A stretch of DNA of 64,000 bases from contig NZ_FQXA01000008.1 in assembly GCF_900129835.1 (NCBI RefSeq), forward strand, positions 62,001 through 126,000, read 5' to 3'. The notes beneath the pieces are model-generated. The model saw only the letters and a list, made by a program, of their open reading frames with translations, ran no database searches and was not told the origin of the DNA. Source of the stretch: Stutzerimonas xanthomarina DSM 18231. Its GTDB lineage: Bacteria > Pseudomonadota > Gammaproteobacteria > Pseudomonadales > Pseudomonadaceae. This document shows positions 8,869 to 17,912 of this stretch, piece by piece (position 1 is the stretch's first letter; every line of letters starts with the position of its first letter). The position numbers and the translations under genes were made by a program.

Positions 8869-9444
8869 ATGCCCCAGGCGCGCCGGGACGGTGGTTTCAC
8901 GCTGATCGAGCTGCTGGTGGTGATCGTCATCCTGGGCAGCCTGGTGGGGCTGGCGGTGCTGTCGACCGGTAACACCAGCTCGTCGCGCGAGATTCGCGAC
9001 GAAGCGCAACGTGTGGCGACCCTGATCAGTCTGATGGCCGACGAAGCCGTGCTCGATAGCCGTGAATACGGCTTGCTGTTCGATCAGGACGGTTACCGGG
9101 TCATGCACTACGACGAGGCCGATGCGCGCTGGCTCGATGTGGGCAATCGCGAAGCGCACCAGGCACCCGCGTGGATGCGCCTGGAGCTGGAGCTCGACGG
9201 CACCCCGCTGGAGCTGGTGGCCCCGGTCAAACGCGAGGATGACCCGGCAGGCCTGTCCGATGATGAAGACCGAGAGCGGCGGCGTGCTCCTCGCGTGCAG
9301 CCGCAGCTGCTGATTCTCTCCAGTGGCGAGCTGTCCCCGTTCACCCTGACCCTGTCCGATCAGCGACCTGGAGGGAGCCGCTGGACGGTGTCCAGCGATG
9401 GCTTTCGCATGCCGCGGGCCGAACCGGTGGAGCAGCGTCGATGA
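8869..9444 (+). CDS. gspH: Type II secretion minor pseudopilin GspH
   Basis: Product of 191 residues with the prepilin cleavage signal R-R-D-G-G before FTLIELLVVIVILGSLVGLA. The rest is a weakly conserved beta-rich domain typical of GspH, containing R-D-E-A-Q-R-V-A-T-L-I-S-L-M-A-D-E-A and Y-G-L-L-F-D-Q-D-G-Y. It lies 3 bp after gspG and overlaps gspI by 4 bp. Position in the operon and the signal together support GspH; sequence alone is less decisive because these proteins diverge quickly. Confidence 0.88.
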   Translation: MPQARRDGGFTLIELLVVIVILGSLVGLAVLSTGNTSSSREIRDEAQRVATLISLMADEAVLDSREYGLLFDQDGYRVMHYDEADARWLDVGNREAHQAPAWMRLELELDGTPLELVAPVKREDDPAGLSDDEDRERRRAPRVQPQLLILSSGELSPFTLTLSDQRPGGSRWTVSSDGFRMPRAEPVEQRR

Positions 9445-9848
9445 GTCATCGTCCGGCGCGCTCGCGCGGCTTCACCCTGCTTGAAGTGCTGGTGGCGCTG
9501 GCAATCTTCGCCATCGTCGCCGCGGTGGTGCTGACCGCGGCCGGGCGCAGCGTGAGCAATGCCGGGCGGCTGGAAGCGCTGACCCTGGCCGGCTGGATCG
9601 CCGACAACCGCCTCACCGAGCTGCAGCTGCAACAACCGGCACCGAGTATTGGCCGCGAAGATACCCGCTTAGAGTTTGGGGGTCGTCAATGGCAGACCCT
9701 CAGCGAAGTGGAAACCAGCGGTACGCCCGGTTTGCTGCGTATTCGCGTCTGGGTCGCGGCCGCCGAGCAGCGGCGGGGTGTCGGGGGTGGGCCAATCGAA
9801 GAGCGCGCGGTGACCAGCCTCATCGGCTTCGTTGGCGTTGACCCATGA
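9441..9848 (+). CDS. gspI: Type II secretion minor pseudopilin GspI
   Basis: Product of 135 residues. Prepilin signal S-R-G before FTLLEVLVALAIFAIVAAVV with Glu5. The motif L-A-G-W-I-A-D-N-R-L-T-E-L-Q is the classic GspI signature (the W-x-A-x-N-x-L region). GspI nucleates the pseudopilus tip with GspJ and GspK. It overlaps gspH and gspJ by 4 bp on each side (ATGA), consistent with translational coupling. Confidence 0.93.
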   Translation: MSHRPARSRGFTLLEVLVALAIFAIVAAVVLTAAGRSVSNAGRLEALTLAGWIADNRLTELQLQQPAPSIGREDTRLEFGGRQWQTLSEVETSGTPGLLRIRVWVAAAEQRRGVGGGPIEERAVTSLIGFVGVDP

Positions 9849-10561
9849 CGATCCGCACAGCTCGTGCCACCGCAGGCTTCACGCTACTGGAATTACTGAT
9901 CGCTATCGCGCTGTTCGCGCTGTTGGGCTTGGCCACCTACCGCATGCTCGAAGCGGTGATGCGCAGTGACGAGGTGGTGCGCGCACAGGAAGTGCAGCTG
10001 CGCGAAATCGGTCGCGCGATGTGGAGTTTGGAACGCGACCTCATCCAGGCCATGCCGCGACCAGTGCGCGACGGCTACGGTGACGAACAGAATGCTTTCA
10101 TCGGCCAGATGGCCGGCTCCGCGGATGGCGTTTCGCTGGAGCTGACCCGCAGCGGCTGGCGTAACCCCACGGGTATGCGTAGGGCCAACCTGCAGCGGGT
10201 ACGCTGGCGGCTGGCTGGCGACACGCTGGAGCGGGTCTATTGGGTGGTGCTCGATCGCGACGTGGACAGCGAACCACGGGTGCAGCCTGTGCTCGACAAC
10301 GTGCAGGCGCTGCGGCTGCGCTATCTGGATGCGGAGAACAGCTGGCACGAGGAATGGCCTCCGTTCGATTTCGGTCGCGGTAATCCGGAGGAACAGGCGC
10401 GGCGGCTGCCGCTCGCCGTGGAGGTCTCCGTCGATCACCAGCGTTACGGCACCATCACCCGCCTGCTGCGGTTGCCGGATGGCCCGACGCCGGCGCCGCA
10501 ATTCATCCAGCCAGACTCCCAGGGCGTGCCGGAACCCGGCGGCGTGGGAGAGATGCAATGA
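9845..10561 (+). CDS. gspJ: Type II secretion minor pseudopilin GspJ
   Basis: Product of 238 residues. Prepilin signal T-A-G before FTLLELLIAIALFALLGLAT. Family features include Y-R-M-L-E-A-V, the motif R-E-I-G-R-A-M-W-S-L-E-R-D-L-I-Q, a R-P-V-R-D segment, and a late W-R-L-A-G-D-T-L-E-R region followed by V-L-D-N-V-Q-A-L-R-L-R-Y-L-D. GspJ joins GspI and GspK at the pseudopilus tip. It overlaps both neighbours by 4 bp. Confidence 0.93.
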   Translation: MTIRTARATAGFTLLELLIAIALFALLGLATYRMLEAVMRSDEVVRAQEVQLREIGRAMWSLERDLIQAMPRPVRDGYGDEQNAFIGQMAGSADGVSLELTRSGWRNPTGMRRANLQRVRWRLAGDTLERVYWVVLDRDVDSEPRVQPVLDNVQALRLRYLDAENSWHEEWPPFDFGRGNPEEQARRLPLAVEVSVDHQRYGTITRLLRLPDGPTPAPQFIQPDSQGVPEPGGVGEMQ

Positions 10562-11541
10562 GAGGCCAGCGCGGCGTCGCACTGATCACCGTGCTGCTGG
10601 TGGTCGCCATCGTCACGGTGATTTGCGCCGGGATGATCGCGCGTCAGCAGTTGTCGATCCGGGGCACCGGCAACCAGCTGCAGGCACGCCAGGCCTGGCA
10701 TTTCGCGCTGGGCGGGGAGGCGCTGGCGCAGACCTTGCTGCGCCGCGATCTGCAGCTGTCCGGCCAGGGCACAGGGCAACCGGCGGTCGATCATTTGCTG
10801 GAAGCCTGGGCGCTGCCGCAACCGGCGTACGATCTCGATGAAGGACAGGGGCAGGTTCAGGTACGTATCGAGGATCTGGCCGGGCGTTTCAATCTCAACA
10901 GTCTGGTGCAGGAGCAGCAGCCCAACGCGGCAGCGCTTGCCCAGTTTCGCCGGTTGCTGCTGCGCCTGCAGATCACCGAGCCTTATGCCGAGCGGCTGGT
11001 GGACTGGATCGACAGCGACCAGCAACCCAGCGGCGAGTTTGGTGCGGAGGACAATGCCTATCTGCTGCTCGACCCGCCCTATCGCACGGCGGGCAGACGG
11101 CTGGAGGATCTCTCCGAGCTGCGCCTGCTGCTCGGCATGCGCGACGAGGATTTTCAGCGACTGGCGCCCTACGTCAGCGTGCTACCGGCCGATACACCGC
11201 TGAACATCAACACGGCCAGTGCCGTGGTGCTGTCGAGCCTCGCCGACAGCCTCAGCCCCAGCGCCGCCGAGTCGCTGGTGAAGGCGCGGCAGGCCACCCC
11301 GTTTCGCGACACAGCCACTTTCATGGCGCAACCGGCGCTCAGCGGTGTCCAACTTCAAGGCACCAATATTGCGGTGGCCAGTCAATTCTTCCAGGCCATC
11401 AGCGAGGTACGCCTGGCGGACCGCCGTCTGGCGCTGGTGAGTCGCTTGCGGCGTGAGGAAAATGGCGATGTCCGCGTGCTGCAGCGCAACCTGGGACAGC
11501 CGCCACGACTGCCCCGACCAACCAATGACGGAGAGCGATAG
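10558..11541 (+). CDS. gspK: Type II secretion tip pseudopilin GspK
   Basis: Product of 327 residues, the largest minor pseudopilin. The leader is M-R-G-Q-R-G before VALITVLLVVAIVTVICAGM, with no Glu at position 5, as is normal for GspK. Typical segments: R-I-E-D-L-A-G-R-F-N-L-N-S-L-V, the F-x-R-L-L region, A-E-R-L-V-D-W-I-D-S-D-Q-Q-P, and P-L-N-I-N-T-A-S-A-V-V-L, a helix-hairpin-helix-like stretch. The start overlaps gspJ by 4 bp; gspL begins 3 bp after its stop. Confidence 0.94.
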   Translation: MRGQRGVALITVLLVVAIVTVICAGMIARQQLSIRGTGNQLQARQAWHFALGGEALAQTLLRRDLQLSGQGTGQPAVDHLLEAWALPQPAYDLDEGQGQVQVRIEDLAGRFNLNSLVQEQQPNAAALAQFRRLLLRLQITEPYAERLVDWIDSDQQPSGEFGAEDNAYLLLDPPYRTAGRRLEDLSELRLLLGMRDEDFQRLAPYVSVLPADTPLNINTASAVVLSSLADSLSPSAAESLVKARQATPFRDTATFMAQPALSGVQLQGTNIAVASQFFQAISEVRLADRRLALVSRLRREENGDVRVLQRNLGQPPRLPRPTNDGER

Positions 11542-11544
11542 CCG

Positions 11545-12687
11545 ATGGACTGCCTGTTTCTGCCCGCTGACTGCGGCGCCCGGATCGACCGCGACACCCG
11601 CGTCTACTGGCTGCCGGGCGAAGGCGACGATGGCTGGATACCGCTGGCGAATGTCATCGAAGGAGCGTCGGCGGCGGTGACGCTGGTGCTGCCGGCCGAG
11701 GTATGCAGCGCGTTCGCAGTCAACCTGCCGACGCGCAAAGCGCGCTGGGTCAATCAAGCGCTGGCCTACGCAGTGGAGGAGCTGCTGGCCGAGAATGTCG
11801 ATGACCTGCACCTGACCCATGGCGATGCGCTGGAAGATGGGCGGCGGCGGGTCATCGCTATCCGCCGGCAGCTGCTGGCCAACTGGCTGGAGGATCTCAA
11901 GGCGCTCGGCCTGACCATCGTCGCGATTCATGTCGATGCCGACCTGTTGCCACGCGACGGCACCCAGCTGCTGTTCATCGACGGCCGCGCATTGCTCGGC
12001 GGCAGCCCGGAAGCCCGACTGGCCTTCGAGAGTAGGCAATGGTCGCACCTGGCCAGCCAGTGCCCCGTGCCCCATCACGGGCACGGAAACCTGGATGCGG
12101 CGCCAGCGCCGCTGGACGACTACCAGCAGCTTGACCAACCTTACCGGTTCCTCGCCTCGGGACGCGCCGCTGCGCTCAATCTGGCACAGGGCGATTTTGC
12201 CATCCATGCTGCGGGTAGCGGGCTCGGCCAGTGGAAGCCGGTTATGGTCGTGCTGGCGCTGGTGTTGGCCGTGCAGTTGGTGTTCAACCTGGTCCAGGCC
12301 TGGACGTTGGAAAGTCAGGCCGAGCGCTATGCCGACGCGAGTCGCGCGCTCTATACCGAGCTGTTTCCCGAGGACCGTCGCATCGTCAATCTGCGCGCGC
12401 AATTCGACGCACATATCGGCCAGAGCGCCGGTGCGTCGGCAGAATTCATGCGCTTGCTGAATGAAGTGGCGCTGGCCTTGGCCGAAGGCATTCCGGTGTC
12501 GATCGGGCAGCTTGATTTCAACCAGGCCCGTGGTGACCTGGCCTTGCAGGTGCGCGCCAGCGATTTTGCAGCGTTGGAACAGCTGCGTCAGCGTCTGGGC
12601 GAGACCGGGGAAAGCGTTCAGCTGGGCTCCGCCAGCAGGGACGGCAATGCAGTCAGCGCGCGCGTAGTGATCGGAGGTCAAGGATGA
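11545..12687 (+). CDS. gspL: Type II secretion assembly-platform protein GspL
   Basis: Bitopic inner-membrane protein of 380 residues that bridges GspE in the cytoplasm and GspM in the periplasm. The N-terminal two thirds have the actin-like cytoplasmic fold (V-T-L-V-L-P-A-E region, K-A-R-W-V-N-Q-A-L-A-Y-A-V-E-E-L-L, D-D-L-H-L). A single helix near residue 232-250 (PVMVVLALVLAVQLVFNLV) leads into a periplasmic ferredoxin-like domain with V-S-I-G-Q-L-D-F-N. A GGAGAG site lies before the ATG. It overlaps gspM by 4 bp. Confidence 0.9.
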   Translation: MDCLFLPADCGARIDRDTRVYWLPGEGDDGWIPLANVIEGASAAVTLVLPAEVCSAFAVNLPTRKARWVNQALAYAVEELLAENVDDLHLTHGDALEDGRRRVIAIRRQLLANWLEDLKALGLTIVAIHVDADLLPRDGTQLLFIDGRALLGGSPEARLAFESRQWSHLASQCPVPHHGHGNLDAAPAPLDDYQQLDQPYRFLASGRAAALNLAQGDFAIHAAGSGLGQWKPVMVVLALVLAVQLVFNLVQAWTLESQAERYADASRALYTELFPEDRRIVNLRAQFDAHIGQSAGASAEFMRLLNEVALALAEGIPVSIGQLDFNQARGDLALQVRASDFAALEQLRQRLGETGESVQLGSASRDGNAVSARVVIGGQG

Positions 12688-13196
12688 ACTTGCGACAACA
12701 GATGCGCGTGCGCCTGGCCGAATCGCCCCTGTGGCTGCGCTGGCAACGGCTGCAACCCCGCGAGCGCCTGTCGCTTACCTTGCTTGGCGCTTTTTTGCTG
12801 GTGGTGTTGTTCTACGTTCTGCTCTGGGCACCTGCCCAGCAGCGCGTGCGGGACGCGCAAGCGTACTTCCAGCAGGAGCGTGAAATGCATGCCTATCTCG
12901 AGCAAAACACCGAGCTGGCGCGACAGATGTCGCGCAGCAATCCGGTTTCACTGGCGCCGGAGCAGCTACAGGGATTAGTAACGCAAAGTGCGCAGCAGAG
13001 CGGCCTGACCATCGAGAGCTTCGATTTCGGCAATGACGGCAGCCTGCAGGTCACGCTCCCCGGCGCATCTTATGGCGCGCTGTTGCGCTGGTTCGATGAG
13101 CTGCAAGCCGCAGGAGCGAGCCTCGCCGAGGTCAGCATCAGTCAGGTTGGGGAGGGGCTGGTCGATGCGCGGGTGAGCTTCCGCGCGAACGGCTAA
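12684..13196 (+). CDS. gspM: Type II secretion protein GspM
   Basis: Product of 170 residues. A short cytoplasmic tail with W-Q-R-L-Q-P-R-E-R-L-S-L-T-L-L precedes one transmembrane helix (GAFLLVVLFYVLLWAP, about residues 35-52). The periplasmic part ends in a small ferredoxin-like domain (A-G-A-S-L-A-E-V-S-I-S-Q-V-G-E-G-L-V-D-A-R-V). This is the usual GspM layout, and the gene is in the usual place after gspL. It is the last gene of the run here; gspC, gspD and gspN are not adjacent. Confidence 0.9.
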   Translation: MNLRQQMRVRLAESPLWLRWQRLQPRERLSLTLLGAFLLVVLFYVLLWAPAQQRVRDAQAYFQQEREMHAYLEQNTELARQMSRSNPVSLAPEQLQGLVTQSAQQSGLTIESFDFGNDGSLQVTLPGASYGALLRWFDELQAAGASLAEVSISQVGEGLVDARVSFRANG

Positions 13197-13232
13197 CCGG
13201 CGCACAACGGCGGCGATAAACAGGTCAGGTTG

Positions 13233-13262
13233 CCAGCAGCGCCGCGGTAAGCGCTGCTGCCA
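13233..13262. terminator. Hairpin between gspM and the convergent HDOD gene
   Basis: CCAGCAGCGC and GCGCTGCTGC form a 9-10 bp stem around an 8-nt loop in the 70-bp gap between two genes that face each other. There is no poly-T tract on either side, so it may act as a bidirectional or Rho-assisted stop rather than a classic terminator. Confidence 0.45.
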
Positions 13263-13266
13263 AGGC

Positions 13267-14670
13267 TCACTGCGAGGGATGAATCTGCATCGCCAGGGCA
13301 CGGAGCGCGGCTTCGGCGTCGAGCACCTTGTTGACCACGTCGTGTGCCTTGTCACGGCTCAGTCCGAGGCGATCGAAGAGATCCTGCGGAATCTCGCTGT
13401 AGGGACCGGAACCGATGCCACGGTTACGCAGCAGCCGGACCGCCAGGCAGACCAGGTTGGCATGCCCGGCATGCTCGCCCTGATAGTGCGGGTCATGCTG
13501 GAAGCGCAGTGCCGTCGAGAGCTCGTCAGGCATCCCCCAATAGCGCATCAGCCATGCGCCGATCTGCTCTCGGGTGATGCCCAGCAGGTGCTGTTCGATC
13601 GCGCTGTGATTCAGATGCGGGTTGACCTCCAGGTGTCGACAAATCAGCGAAAAATGCGGCGGAAAGACGTGCGCCAGCACCAGATAGCCGAAATTGTGCA
13701 GCAGCCCCGCCAGATAGCTGATACCCGCTTCAGGTCGCTGAGCGCGCGGGATGGCGCGGTTCAATCCTTCGATCACCGCTGCGGTATAGATCGACTGCTG
13801 CCAGTAGGGCGTGGCCTGCTGCGGCTGATCCTTGGGCAGGCTCAGGCTTTTGCCGAGTGCCAGCCCCAGCGCCAGGTTGATCACCAGGTCGAAACCGAGC
13901 ACCCGTACGATCGCATCTTCCACCGAGCGGATCTTGCCGGGCGCGGCGTAATAGGGCGAGGCGGCCCAGCTGACCACCTGTGCCGCCAGCGCCGGGTCGG
14001 TCTCGACCACGCCGGTGATATCGTCCACGGTGGCGTCAGGGTCGACCCGCAGTTTGATGATTTTCTGTGCCGTCTGCGCCAGCGGCGGAATTTCGATGGT
14101 TTCCTCCAGCCGCTTCTGAATGCGCCGGGCGGTGAAGCTTTGCACCGCCTTGGTAATGTCCGCGCTGTCCTCTTCCGGACGGTCGAGGTTGGGCTGGATG
14201 GTGCTCAGCGGAACGGCAAACTGGCCGGCGCTGGCTTTGCTGAGCAACTGCTTGAAGTCATGGCTGGCTATTTCCAGCAGCAGGCCGGGCTGCCCGCTTT
14301 CGATGAACAGCAGCGGCTGCCGCAGCAGGCGCTCTTCATACAGACAGGGTGAGCTGGTCAGTGGCGGCAGGCCTGGCAGAACTTTCAGGTCGTGCTTGGA
14401 CAGCATTCGAGTGAGCCGCTCGGGCTTAACCGCCACCAACTGGCGCCCGGTCAGTTCAACCAGACGTGGCAGATCGAGCAAATGGTCGCTGGGATAGAGC
14501 ACCAGCAGCGCGCCGATAGCGTCGTCGACCAGAATGGCCTGCACGCGCCGGGCCGGATCGAGGTCCGGCCGATCCTCGCAGGTGCGGTAAGGCAGTGCCA
14601 GCTTGTCCAGCAGCTGCACGATCATGGGTGGGAGCGTAATGTTGTTTTTGGTCTCAGCAGCCGAGTTCAT
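13267..14670 (-). CDS. YbaK-like plus HDOD domain protein
   Basis: Product of 467 residues with two parts. Residues about 20-160 resemble the YbaK/prolyl-tRNA editing fold (R-T-C-E-D-R, A-I-L-V-D-D, L-V-E-L-T-G-R-Q-L-V-A-V, S-S-P-C-L-Y). Residues about 190-460 form an HDOD domain: I-E-I-P-P-L-A-Q-T-A-Q-K-I-I, E-T-D-P-A-L-A-A-Q-V-V, S-V-E-D-A-I-V-R-V-L-G, then S-Y-L-A-G-L-L-H-N-F-G-Y-L-V. The canonical HD metal pair is replaced (H-N), as expected for HDOD rather than HD-GYP. Such proteins act in signalling, often near motility or stress genes; the exact role here is unknown. The gene is monocistronic on the minus strand. Confidence 0.85.
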   Translation of the reverse strand: MNSAAETKNNITLPPMIVQLLDKLALPYRTCEDRPDLDPARRVQAILVDDAIGALLVLYPSDHLLDLPRLVELTGRQLVAVKPERLTRMLSKHDLKVLPGLPPLTSSPCLYEERLLRQPLLFIESGQPGLLLEIASHDFKQLLSKASAGQFAVPLSTIQPNLDRPEEDSADITKAVQSFTARRIQKRLEETIEIPPLAQTAQKIIKLRVDPDATVDDITGVVETDPALAAQVVSWAASPYYAAPGKIRSVEDAIVRVLGFDLVINLALGLALGKSLSLPKDQPQQATPYWQQSIYTAAVIEGLNRAIPRAQRPEAGISYLAGLLHNFGYLVLAHVFPPHFSLICRHLEVNPHLNHSAIEQHLLGITREQIGAWLMRYWGMPDELSTALRFQHDPHYQGEHAGHANLVCLAVRLLRNRGIGSGPYSEIPQDLFDRLGLSRDKAHDVVNKVLDAEAALRALAMQIHPSQ

Positions 14671-14744
14671 GGAAAGTCCATCTTTATTCCCGATCGGCGC
14701 AGTATAGCCTTAGCGTTAGTGCGGTTTGGGTTTGCCGACGAGCG

Positions 14745-16820
14745 TCAAACCTGCCCGTATTGCTGGCCATGGCGCAGCCAGCGCTCTAGCAGGGGGCTTA
14801 CGTGCTGTGGCCAGTGTTCCAAAAGCGCCTGTGCCGCATCGCGTACGGCCGGCAGCAGATCGGCGTCGCGCATCAGATCAGCGACCTTGAACTGCAGCAG
14901 GCCGGTCTGCCGGGTGCCCAGCATTTCCCCCGGCCCGCGCAGCTCCAGATCCTTTTCCGCAATGATGAAGCCGTCACTGGTCTCGCGCATGATCGCCAGT
15001 CGTTCACGACCGATCTGCGAGAGCGGCGGGTGATAGAGCAGCACGCAATGGCTGGCCGCGCTGCCACGCCCGACCCGGCCACGCAGCTGGTGTAGCTGAG
15101 CAAGGCCCAGGCGCTCGGGGTTTTCGATGATCATCAAACTGGCATTGGGAACATCGACGCCGACTTCGATGACGGTGGTAGCGACCAGCAATTGCAGGCG
15201 ACCTTCCTTGAACTCGGCCATCACCGCGGCTTTTTCGGCGGGCTTCATGCGGCCATGGATCAGCCCGACATTGAGTCCGCCGAGCGCGGCGGAGAGGTCT
15301 TCGAAGGTGGTTTCGGCCGCCTGGCAGGTCAGCTCCTCGGATTCCTCGATCAGCGTGCAGACCCAGTAGGCCTGGCGCCCTTCGTTGCAGGCCGAACGCA
15401 CACGCTCGATAACTTCCAGGCGGCGGCTGTCGGCCACCAGCACGGTGTTGACCGGGGTACGGCCCGGCGGCAGTTCATCGAGAATCGAGGTGTCCAGGTC
15501 GGCATAGGCGCTCATGGCGAGCGTTCGCGGGATGGGTGTGGCGGTCATGATCAGCTGATGCGGGCAGAGTCGCCCGTCGACACCCTTGCGGCGCAGCGCT
15601 AGCCGCTGTTGCACGCCGAACCGGTGCTGTTCGTCGATGATCACCAGGGCGAGCCTGCTGAACCGCACTTCATCCTGGAACAGCGCGTGGGTGCCGACCA
15701 CCATCGAGCAACCGGCGGCGATGCGTTCCAGTGCCGCGGCCCGTGCCTTGCCCTTGAGCTTGCCGGCCAGCCAGGCGACCTCGATGCCCAGAGGTTCGAG
15801 CCATTTGCAGAAGGTGATGAAGTGCTGCTCGGCCAGAATCTCGGTCGGCGCCATCAGCGCCACCTGATAGCCGGCTTCCAGAGCCTGCAGCGCGGCAAGC
15901 GCAGCAACCACAGTCTTGCCGGCGCCAACGTCGCCCTGCACCAGGCGCAGCATCGGTTCGTTCTGAGCAAGGTCATAGGCGATCTCCGCACCGACTCGCT
16001 GCTGGGCGCCAGTGGGCTGGAAACCGAGATTCTGCAGATAACGTTTCGGCAGCTCACGGGCCGCAGGCAGCGGCGGAGCGTGCTGAGCGCGGCTGCTCTC
16101 GCGCAGGCGCTGCATGGAAAGCTGATGCGTCAGCAGTTCCTCGAAGGCCAGACGGTGCTGCGCCCAGTGGCGGCCTTCGGCGAGTTCTTCCAGATCGGCA
16201 TCTGGCGGCGGCCGGTGCAGGTAGCGAATCGCTTCGTCCAGCTTGGCCAACCGGTAGTCGCGGGTCAGCTCATCAGGCAGCCAGTCGGGCAGGCTGTGCG
16301 GGCCAAGCCGCGCCAGCGCTTGCTGGGTCAGCTGGCGCAGGCGTTGCTGCGTCAGGCCTTCGGTAGTCGGGTAGATCGGCGTCAGGGTCTGCTCGACGGG
16401 CGCCGGCTCGTTGTCGGTCAGCGCCCGATATTCGGGATGGTAGATCTCCAGCCCCGACGCGCCTGGTCGCGCTTCCCCGTAGCAGCGTACCTGGGTGCCG
16501 CGCTTGAGGGCTTCCTTTTGCGCCTGGCTGAAATGATAGAAGCGCAGGCTGAGGCTACCGCTGCCGTCATGCAGGCGCACCAGCAGACTGCGGCGTCGGC
16601 CCATCACCACGTCGGCGCCCGTAACGGTACCTTCGATTACCGCATCCTGGCCCGGCCGCAGGGCGCCGATCGGTACGATGCGGGTGCGGTCCTGATAGCG
16701 CAGGGGCAAGTGAAACAGCAGGTCTTGCAGGGATTCCAGCCCGACCTTGGCGAGCTTTTCGGCCAGCGCCGCACCGACGCCCTTTATCGCGGTCACCGGG
16801 ACCGCAGCCAGCTCGCTCAT
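14745..16820 (-). CDS. recG: ATP-dependent DNA helicase RecG
   Basis: Branch-migrating helicase that reverses stalled forks and processes Holliday junctions. About 691 residues, as in E. coli. The N-terminal wedge/OB domain (R-Y-Q-D-R-T, V-R-C-Y-G-E-A-R) is followed by helicase motifs: G-D-V-G-A-G-K-T-V-V-A (Walker A), I-I-D-E-Q-H-R-F-G-V (DEQH box), M-T-A-T-P-I-P-R-T-L, V-A-T-T-V-I-E-V-G-V-D-V-P-N and Q-L-R-G-R-V-G-R-G. The ATG at 16820 (MSELAAVPVTAIKGVG) is chosen because it lies 4 bp beyond the oxyR stop and matches the known start. It is cotranscribed with oxyR, an arrangement known in P. aeruginosa and P. putida. Confidence 0.97.
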   Translation of the reverse strand: MSELAAVPVTAIKGVGAALAEKLAKVGLESLQDLLFHLPLRYQDRTRIVPIGALRPGQDAVIEGTVTGADVVMGRRRSLLVRLHDGSGSLSLRFYHFSQAQKEALKRGTQVRCYGEARPGASGLEIYHPEYRALTDNEPAPVEQTLTPIYPTTEGLTQQRLRQLTQQALARLGPHSLPDWLPDELTRDYRLAKLDEAIRYLHRPPPDADLEELAEGRHWAQHRLAFEELLTHQLSMQRLRESSRAQHAPPLPAARELPKRYLQNLGFQPTGAQQRVGAEIAYDLAQNEPMLRLVQGDVGAGKTVVAALAALQALEAGYQVALMAPTEILAEQHFITFCKWLEPLGIEVAWLAGKLKGKARAAALERIAAGCSMVVGTHALFQDEVRFSRLALVIIDEQHRFGVQQRLALRRKGVDGRLCPHQLIMTATPIPRTLAMSAYADLDTSILDELPPGRTPVNTVLVADSRRLEVIERVRSACNEGRQAYWVCTLIEESEELTCQAAETTFEDLSAALGGLNVGLIHGRMKPAEKAAVMAEFKEGRLQLLVATTVIEVGVDVPNASLMIIENPERLGLAQLHQLRGRVGRGSAASHCVLLYHPPLSQIGRERLAIMRETSDGFIIAEKDLELRGPGEMLGTRQTGLLQFKVADLMRDADLLPAVRDAAQALLEHWPQHVSPLLERWLRHGQQYGQV

Positions 16821-16824
16821 GGCA

Positions 16825-17745
16825 TCAGGCTTTGTCGGCGGGCGGTTTCGCAACCGAGCACAGGCGGATGGAGTCGGCCAGCACTTCGATGGCTCGTGGG
16901 CGTGGGAAGCTGGCGCGCCAGGCAATGGCCACGGTGCGGAACGGCACGGGCGGTGTCAGCGGACGGATGTCGAGCACACCGGCCGAGTAGTGATGGCTGT
17001 CCACCGCGGAGAGCGGCAGGATGGATACGCCCAGCCCCGACGCGACCATGTGGCGGATGGTTTCCAGCGACGAAGATTCCACGGTGGTGTGGCTCGGCGC
17101 CTCACCCTTGCGGGTGGTCGGGCAGGCTTCGAGGACCTGATCGCGGAAGCAATGACCTTCACCCAGCAGCAGCAGGCTCTTGTCGTTGAGCATCTCGCTG
17201 TCGATGGTGTCCTTCTTCGTCCACGGATGGCCGGCCGGCATCAGCACGTAGAAGGGCTCGTCATACAGCGGCAACGTGAGCACGTCGGCTTCCTGGAACG
17301 GCAGCGCGATGATGATGGCGTCCAGCTCGCCAGTGCGCAGCTTGTCGCGCAGGATGTGGGTGAAGTTCTCTTCGATGTACAGCGGCATGTCCGGCGCCAC
17401 GCGATGCAGCTGCGGGATCAGGTGGGGGAACATGTAGGGGCCGACGGTATAGATGGCGCCGACCTTGAGCGGTGCGGCCAGTTGATTCTTGCCCGCCTGG
17501 GCCAGCTCACGAATGCTCTGCGCCTGCTCCAGCACTTTCTGCGCCTGGGTAACGATGCCTTCGCCCACCGGGGTCAGTCGCACCGCGCTCTTGGTCCGCT
17601 CGAAGATCAGCACGCCAAGCTCGTCCTCAAGCTTCTTCACGCCCACCGAGAGGGTTGGCTGGCTGACGTGGCAGCGTTCGGCGGCGCGGCCGAAGTGTGA
17701 TTCCTGGGCGAGCGTGACGATATAGCGCAGTTCGGTCAGAGTCAT
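16825..17745 (-). CDS. oxyR: Hydrogen peroxide-sensing LysR regulator OxyR
   Basis: LysR-type activator of peroxide-defence genes, 306 residues. The N-terminal winged helix is intact (M-T-L-T-E-L-R-Y-I-V, HFGRAAERCHVSQPTLSVGV). The redox pair is visible in G-E-G-H-C-F-R-D-Q-V-L-E-A-C: the two cysteines are nine residues apart, matching Cys199/Cys208 of the E. coli protein. The threonine- and histidine-containing ligand region around I-Y-T-V-G-P-Y and D-K-S-L-L-L-L-G-E is also conserved. It heads the oxyR-recG operon, divergent from the epimerase gene. Confidence 0.97.
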   Translation of the reverse strand: MTLTELRYIVTLAQESHFGRAAERCHVSQPTLSVGVKKLEDELGVLIFERTKSAVRLTPVGEGIVTQAQKVLEQAQSIRELAQAGKNQLAAPLKVGAIYTVGPYMFPHLIPQLHRVAPDMPLYIEENFTHILRDKLRTGELDAIIIALPFQEADVLTLPLYDEPFYVLMPAGHPWTKKDTIDSEMLNDKSLLLLGEGHCFRDQVLEACPTTRKGEAPSHTTVESSSLETIRHMVASGLGVSILPLSAVDSHHYSAGVLDIRPLTPPVPFRTVAIAWRASFPRPRAIEVLADSIRLCSVAKPPADKA

Positions 17746-17912
17746 AGGGTTATTCCATCAGAGTGCGGGCTAGCATAGCCTTTGCTCGTGTTCGAACCAA
17801 CTGGCCAGCAGCCGTTCCCTTATTAAGTGATCAACGTGAATCCTGCTGACAGCAGTACACTCATGAAAGGCGGGCCGAATCGATGGCCCGCATCGGTTAA
17901 GGAGCAACCGTC

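Noticed and set aside
15609..17189. Open frame of 526 codons on the plus strand
   Set aside because: Antisense to recG and oxyR, whose motifs are unambiguous. Q/H/R-rich composition typical of an antisense frame.
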